Source of the DNA: DATBFX01 sp036558305
GTDB taxonomy: Bacteria; Chloroflexota; Chloroflexia; Thermomicrobiales; UBA6265
DNA: 8,898 nucleotides
Assembly: GCA_036558305.1 (NCBI GenBank)
Contig: DATBFX010000475.1
Coordinates: forward strand, 1 to 8,898
Direction of reading: 5' to 3'
Positions 7,260 through 8,898 of this stretch are shown here, in pieces (the first letter of the stretch is position 1; every line of letters begins with the position of its first letter). Below the pieces are notes generated by a model. That model was not told the DNA's origin. It was given only the letters and a program-made list of their open reading frames with translations, and searched no databases. The position numbers and the translations under genes were made by a program.

Positions 7260-7741
7260 CCCAAGCCCCCTTCGTCGTCGTCTCCGTCGGCATCGGCATC
7301 GAGGGCCGCCGCGACGTCGCCGACGGCACGCAGCAGTCGTTCTTGCTGCTCCCGATCTAACCGCGCAATCAGTCGGCGGAGCCGGGCGGAGATGACCGCC
7401 TCGTAGCGGCCGAGGAGAACCCGCCCGCTCTCGGTCAGGACGATCCGTACCTGGCGGCGACTCGTCGGATCGGGTTGCCGCTCGACCAATCCGCGCTCCG
7501 CCAGCCCGTCGAGCATCCGCGTCATCGTCGGCACCGCCACCTTGAGCCGCCGCGCCAGCCCCGTCGTCAGCGCCGCTTCATCCTCCGCGGCGAGCGCTTG
7601 GAGGCACCGCACCTGCTGCATCGTCAGTCGGTCGGGACCCTCCGCCTGCTCTACGGCCTGCCGAAGCGACCTCAGGTACCGCGGGACGGTGCCCTCCAGG
7701 GCAAGAACGAGGTCGGTCGCGAGATCGGAGTCGCGCGACAT
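7256..7741 (-). CDS. MarR family transcriptional regulator
   Basis: The 161-residue form has the MarR layout: an N-terminal dimerisation helix (about 7-34), a winged helix with 'LTMQQVRCLQALA' and recognition helix 'VAVPTMTRMLDGLAERGLV' (about 68-86), and a wing 'RQPDPTSRRQVRIVLTESG' (88-106) with the conserved Asp-Pro...Arg-Arg. A helical C-terminus ends in an acidic tail (DADADGDDDE). Two starts are possible. The ATG at 7741 has a full AGGAGG 7 bases upstream (7749-7754). The ATG at 7777 adds 12 residues and has AGGAG 8 bases upstream (7786-7790). I prefer 7741 because the family's first helix begins there and the extra codons include rare ones that make up the ribosome site. The gene is first in an operon with a DrrA-type ATPase and an ABC-2 permease, so it probably represses that exporter and is released by a ligand, perhaps the exported compound. 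Confidence 0.92.
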   Translation of the reverse strand: MSRDSDLATDLVLALEGTVPRYLRSLRQAVEQAEGPDRLTMQQVRCLQALAAEDEAALTTGLARRLKVAVPTMTRMLDGLAERGLVERQPDPTSRRQVRIVLTESGRVLLGRYEAVISARLRRLIARLDREQQERLLRAVGDVAAALDADADGDDDEGGLG

Positions 7742-7790
7742 CCTTGCCCCTCCTACGATGCTTGGCGAGTCGACCATCGAGCGTACTCCT

Positions 7791-7813
7791 AACTGTCAGA
7801 ACATCTCACAGTT
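7791..7813 (-). promoter_or_regulatory. Candidate MarR operator, 23-bp palindrome
   Basis: AACTGT (7791-7796) and ACAGTT (7808-7813) are perfect arms, and the inner triplets AGA (7798-7800) and TCT (7804-7806) also pair, so 9 of 11 half-site positions are symmetrical. The length and position, just downstream of the predicted start of the MarR operon, fit a MarR dimer site used for autorepression. In mRNA the same bases could form a leader hairpin. Confidence 0.6.
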
Positions 7814-7823
7814 GCATATCCTA

Positions 7824-7854
7824 AGTATAGACCAGCGGGGCGATCTGGTATCAA
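7824..7854 (-). promoter_or_regulatory. Putative promoter of the MarR/ABC-2 operon
   Basis: Read on the minus strand, TTGATA (7849-7854) and TATACT (7824-7829) are close to the -35 and -10 consensus but 19 bases apart, which is longer than ideal. Transcription would start near 7817, next to the palindrome at 7791-7813. Confidence 0.45.
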
Positions 7855-7990
7855 GGGCGCGCACCGTGATCGAAACGCGGACTACTCCGGAAGGCGGTCG
7901 CGGAGGGGACCGATCGCGAGTCGAGGCGCGATTTCGGCTCAGGCTTGGCGGTGAACGGCCATGTCACTCGCAGACGAGGGTTGCGTGTCC

Positions 7991-8011
7991 TTCGTTTTCA
8001 CGACAAACGAA
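7991..8011 (+). promoter_or_regulatory. Dyad upstream of the secreted-protein promoter
   Basis: TTCGTTT (7991-7997) and AAACGAA (8005-8011) are perfect 7-bp inverted repeats with a 7-base spacer, ending 15 bases before the -35 box at 8027. The position suits an activator or upstream repressor site. The remainder of the noncoding stretch 7855-8147 shows no gene, and frames running through it look like shadows. Confidence 0.4.
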
Positions 8012-8026
8012 TCCGTCCGTACGGGG

Positions 8027-8054
8027 TTGACACGGGGTCGCGGCGGATTAGGAT
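8027..8054 (+). promoter_or_regulatory. Sigma-70-like promoter of the small secreted-protein gene
   Basis: A consensus -35 TTGACA (8027-8032) and a TAGGAT (8049-8054) are 16 bases apart. Transcription should start near 8061, giving a leader of about 87 bases. The ribosome site GGGAGG (8135-8140) is 7 bases before the ATG at 8148. Confidence 0.6.
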
Positions 8055-8147
8055 GGCGGTATTCGCCAACCCAGTCACCTGCTCCGTCGCTCACCGTGCG
8101 GACGGACGGCGACGGAAGCTCGCCTGGGCAACGCGGGAGGTGTCACC

Positions 8148-8600
8148 ATGCCCCGTCGGCTCGGTTTCCTGGTCGCCGTCGTCGGCGCCCTCGTCCTCCT
8201 GACCGCCGTCGCCGCACCCGGCGCGGCCACCAGCAAGTACGCCCGGATCACCATCCACAAGGCCGTCTGCCCCCACGACGAAACCAGCGACATCTTCGAC
8301 AACTGCCACTCCCACAAACTCGGCGGCGTCGCCTTCGGCGTCACCAACCCCACCGGCCATACCACGGTCCGGGCGACCGATAGCCACGGCGTCGCCTCCT
8401 TCGGCCCGCGTGCCGGCCACAACGTCGTCGCCGAGGATCCCAGCGTCCTCAACCAGTACGTCGGCGCCTACGTCTACTGCAAGGACCAGCCCTCGGGCTA
8501 CGTCTTCTTCGACGGTCCCCTCAACCACCCGCACAACGCCGTCGTCCTCAACACCTGGGGCGGGGCACAGGTCATCTGCGACTGGTACGACCTGACCTAG
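8148..8600 (+). CDS. Small secreted protein of unknown function, possibly SpaA/prealbumin-like fold
   Basis: The 150-residue precursor has a clear signal peptide: RR at 3-4, a hydrophobic core at about 6-22 and an Ala-rich cleavage region (AAPGAATS) near residue 26-27. The mature part is about 123 residues with four Cys (C41, C53, C111, C144), likely forming two disulfides. 'ARITIHKAVCP', 'LGGVAFGVT' and 'ATDSHGVASFGP' resemble the strand pattern of SpaA/Cna-B-like domains, where a K-x-D/N...G-V-x-F...T-D-x-x-G core is usual, but I cannot confirm the fold or an isopeptide bond. The end 'VICDWYDLT' has no anchor, so the protein is probably released. The start is fixed by GGGAGG 7 bases upstream. 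It is transcribed alone and divergently from the MarR operon, with its own promoter. The role is unknown; a link to the exporters is only positional. Confidence 0.82.
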   Translation: MPRRLGFLVAVVGALVLLTAVAAPGAATSKYARITIHKAVCPHDETSDIFDNCHSHKLGGVAFGVTNPTGHTTVRATDSHGVASFGPRAGHNVVAEDPSVLNQYVGAYVYCKDQPSGYVFFDGPLNHPHNAVVLNTWGGAQVICDWYDLT

Positions 8601-8616
8601 CGCGATCTGCCCAGCA

Positions 8617-8639
8617 CGTTGGGTAATCCAGGGCCAACG
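8617..8639 (+). terminator. Weak hairpin after the secreted-protein gene
   Basis: CGTTGG (8617-8622) and CCAACG (8634-8639) form a 6-bp stem with an 11-base loop, 16 bases after the stop. There is no T-run, so this is a low-confidence terminator; the larger repeat just downstream may do the job instead. Confidence 0.25.
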
Positions 8640-8649
8640 CCAAGAGATC

Positions 8650-8716
8650 CTTCGCTGGCGCTCAGGATGACGAACGGGGGCCGCCCGTCCGCTGGTCATC
8701 CTGAACGCCAGCGAAG
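8650..8716. repeat. 22-bp inverted repeat, REP/MITE-like, in a convergent gap
   Basis: Arms 8650-8671 and 8695-8716 are inverted copies differing at one base (core TTCGCTGGCG...CAGGATGAC). A nested 5-bp stem lies inside (ACGGG 8674-8678 with CCCGT 8684-8688). 'TTCGCTG...CTCAGGATGAC' palindromes are, from memory, scattered in many copies in Chloroflexota and other GC-rich genomes. It lies between two converging genes, so it may act as a two-way terminator. It carries no coding sequence, and I see no target-site duplication. Confidence 0.65.
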
Positions 8717-8766
8717 AGCCTGTCCTGGAAGGAATCTCCCCCGCCGTCCCCATCCGAGCGGACCGT

Positions 8767-8898
8767 CTATCGCGAGGATTGGAGCCACGCCGACAACCTC
8801 GGCACCGCCGTCTCCAGCATCCGCGGCAAATAACCGGCCAGGGACGGCTCATCGGCGTGGGAGAGATAGCTCACCAATTGAATCTGGCGGGCAGCGGC
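8767..8898 (-). CDS. C-terminal 43 residues of an unidentified protein, partial at window edge
   Basis: On the minus strand a frame enters from the right edge and ends with TAG at 8767-8769. Its residues (AAARQIQLVSYLSHADEP, then SLAGYLPRMLETAVPRLSAW, then LQSSR) have a natural composition, with amphipathic helical stretches and no Arg or Ala runs typical of shadow frames. The stop is close to the intergenic repeat at 8650-8716, as expected for a real gene end converging on the secreted-protein gene. It is too short to place in a family, and the remainder is outside the window. Confidence 0.5.
   Translation of the reverse strand, partial: AAARQIQLVSYLSHADEPSLAGYLPRMLETAVPRLSAWLQSSR

Noticed and set aside
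6246..7406. 386-codon open frame on the plus strand
   Set aside because: It is antisense to the DrrA-type ATPase, whose motifs are all intact; its Arg/Asp/His-rich product is a shadow.
7961..8383. 140-codon plus-strand frame starting before the secreted-protein gene
   Set aside because: It starts in the control region, covers the promoter, and then overlaps the secreted gene in a shifted Arg/Pro-rich frame.
2127..8716. A CRISPR array or phage element built from the palindromes
   Set aside because: The three strong palindromes are unrelated in sequence, single in the window and far apart, with no regular spacers, cas genes, integrase or transposase.
8091..8852. 253-codon open frame on the minus strand
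   Set aside because: It crosses the secreted-protein gene, both intergenic hairpins and the inverted repeat. Its product is Gly/Val/Asp-rich and unlike any family, whereas the plus-strand gene has a signal peptide and ribosome site.

Overview
The window is GC-rich bacterial DNA with densely packed genes, mostly GTG/ATG starts, strong AGGAGG-type ribosome sites and sigma-70-like promoters. My best guess is a high-GC Chloroflexota of the Thermomicrobia type. The reasons are a very large Cys-rich repeat protein, a small secreted protein with an 'ITIHKAVCP...' start, PadR and MarR regulated ABC exporters, and REP-like palindromes between genes. This assignment rests on family resemblance, not a search, and a high-GC actinobacterium or a myxobacterium is not excluded.

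Layout, left to right. (1) 3-2087 (+) is the 3' part of a gene for a large secreted-looking protein made almost wholly of Cys-rich repeats (about 113 Cys in 691 visible residues). It is followed by a perfect 15-bp hairpin. (2) 2233-5230 (+) is a three-gene operon with 4-base stop/start overlaps: a PadR repressor, a MacB/LolD-type ABC ATPase and an FtsX-like permease. Its promoter (TTGACG-17-TATACT) ends so close to the ATG that the message looks leaderless, and a small dyad covers the start codon. (3) 5231-5396 is a convergent gap with a GGGGCGG-type palindrome. (4) 7777-5397 (-) is a second three-gene exporter operon: a MarR regulator, a DrrA-type ATPase and an ABC-2 permease, with overlapping or abutting junctions. 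A 23-bp imperfect palindrome lies just after its predicted promoter, a likely MarR operator. (5) 7814-8147 is the divergent control region. (6) 8148-8600 (+) encodes a small secreted protein with its own good promoter and an upstream dyad. (7) 8601-8766 is a convergent gap with a 22-bp inverted repeat. (8) 8767-8898 (-) is the 3' end of a further gene running off the window.

How they may work together: the core is two self-contained, separately regulated exporter cassettes of different ABC types, arranged tail to tail, each with a one-component regulator as its first gene. This is the usual design for inducible efflux or extrusion of toxic compounds, peptides or lipids, but no substrate can be read from the sequence. 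The two secreted proteins at the edges have their own transcription signals as far as visible; a functional link to the exporters is only neighbourhood inference.
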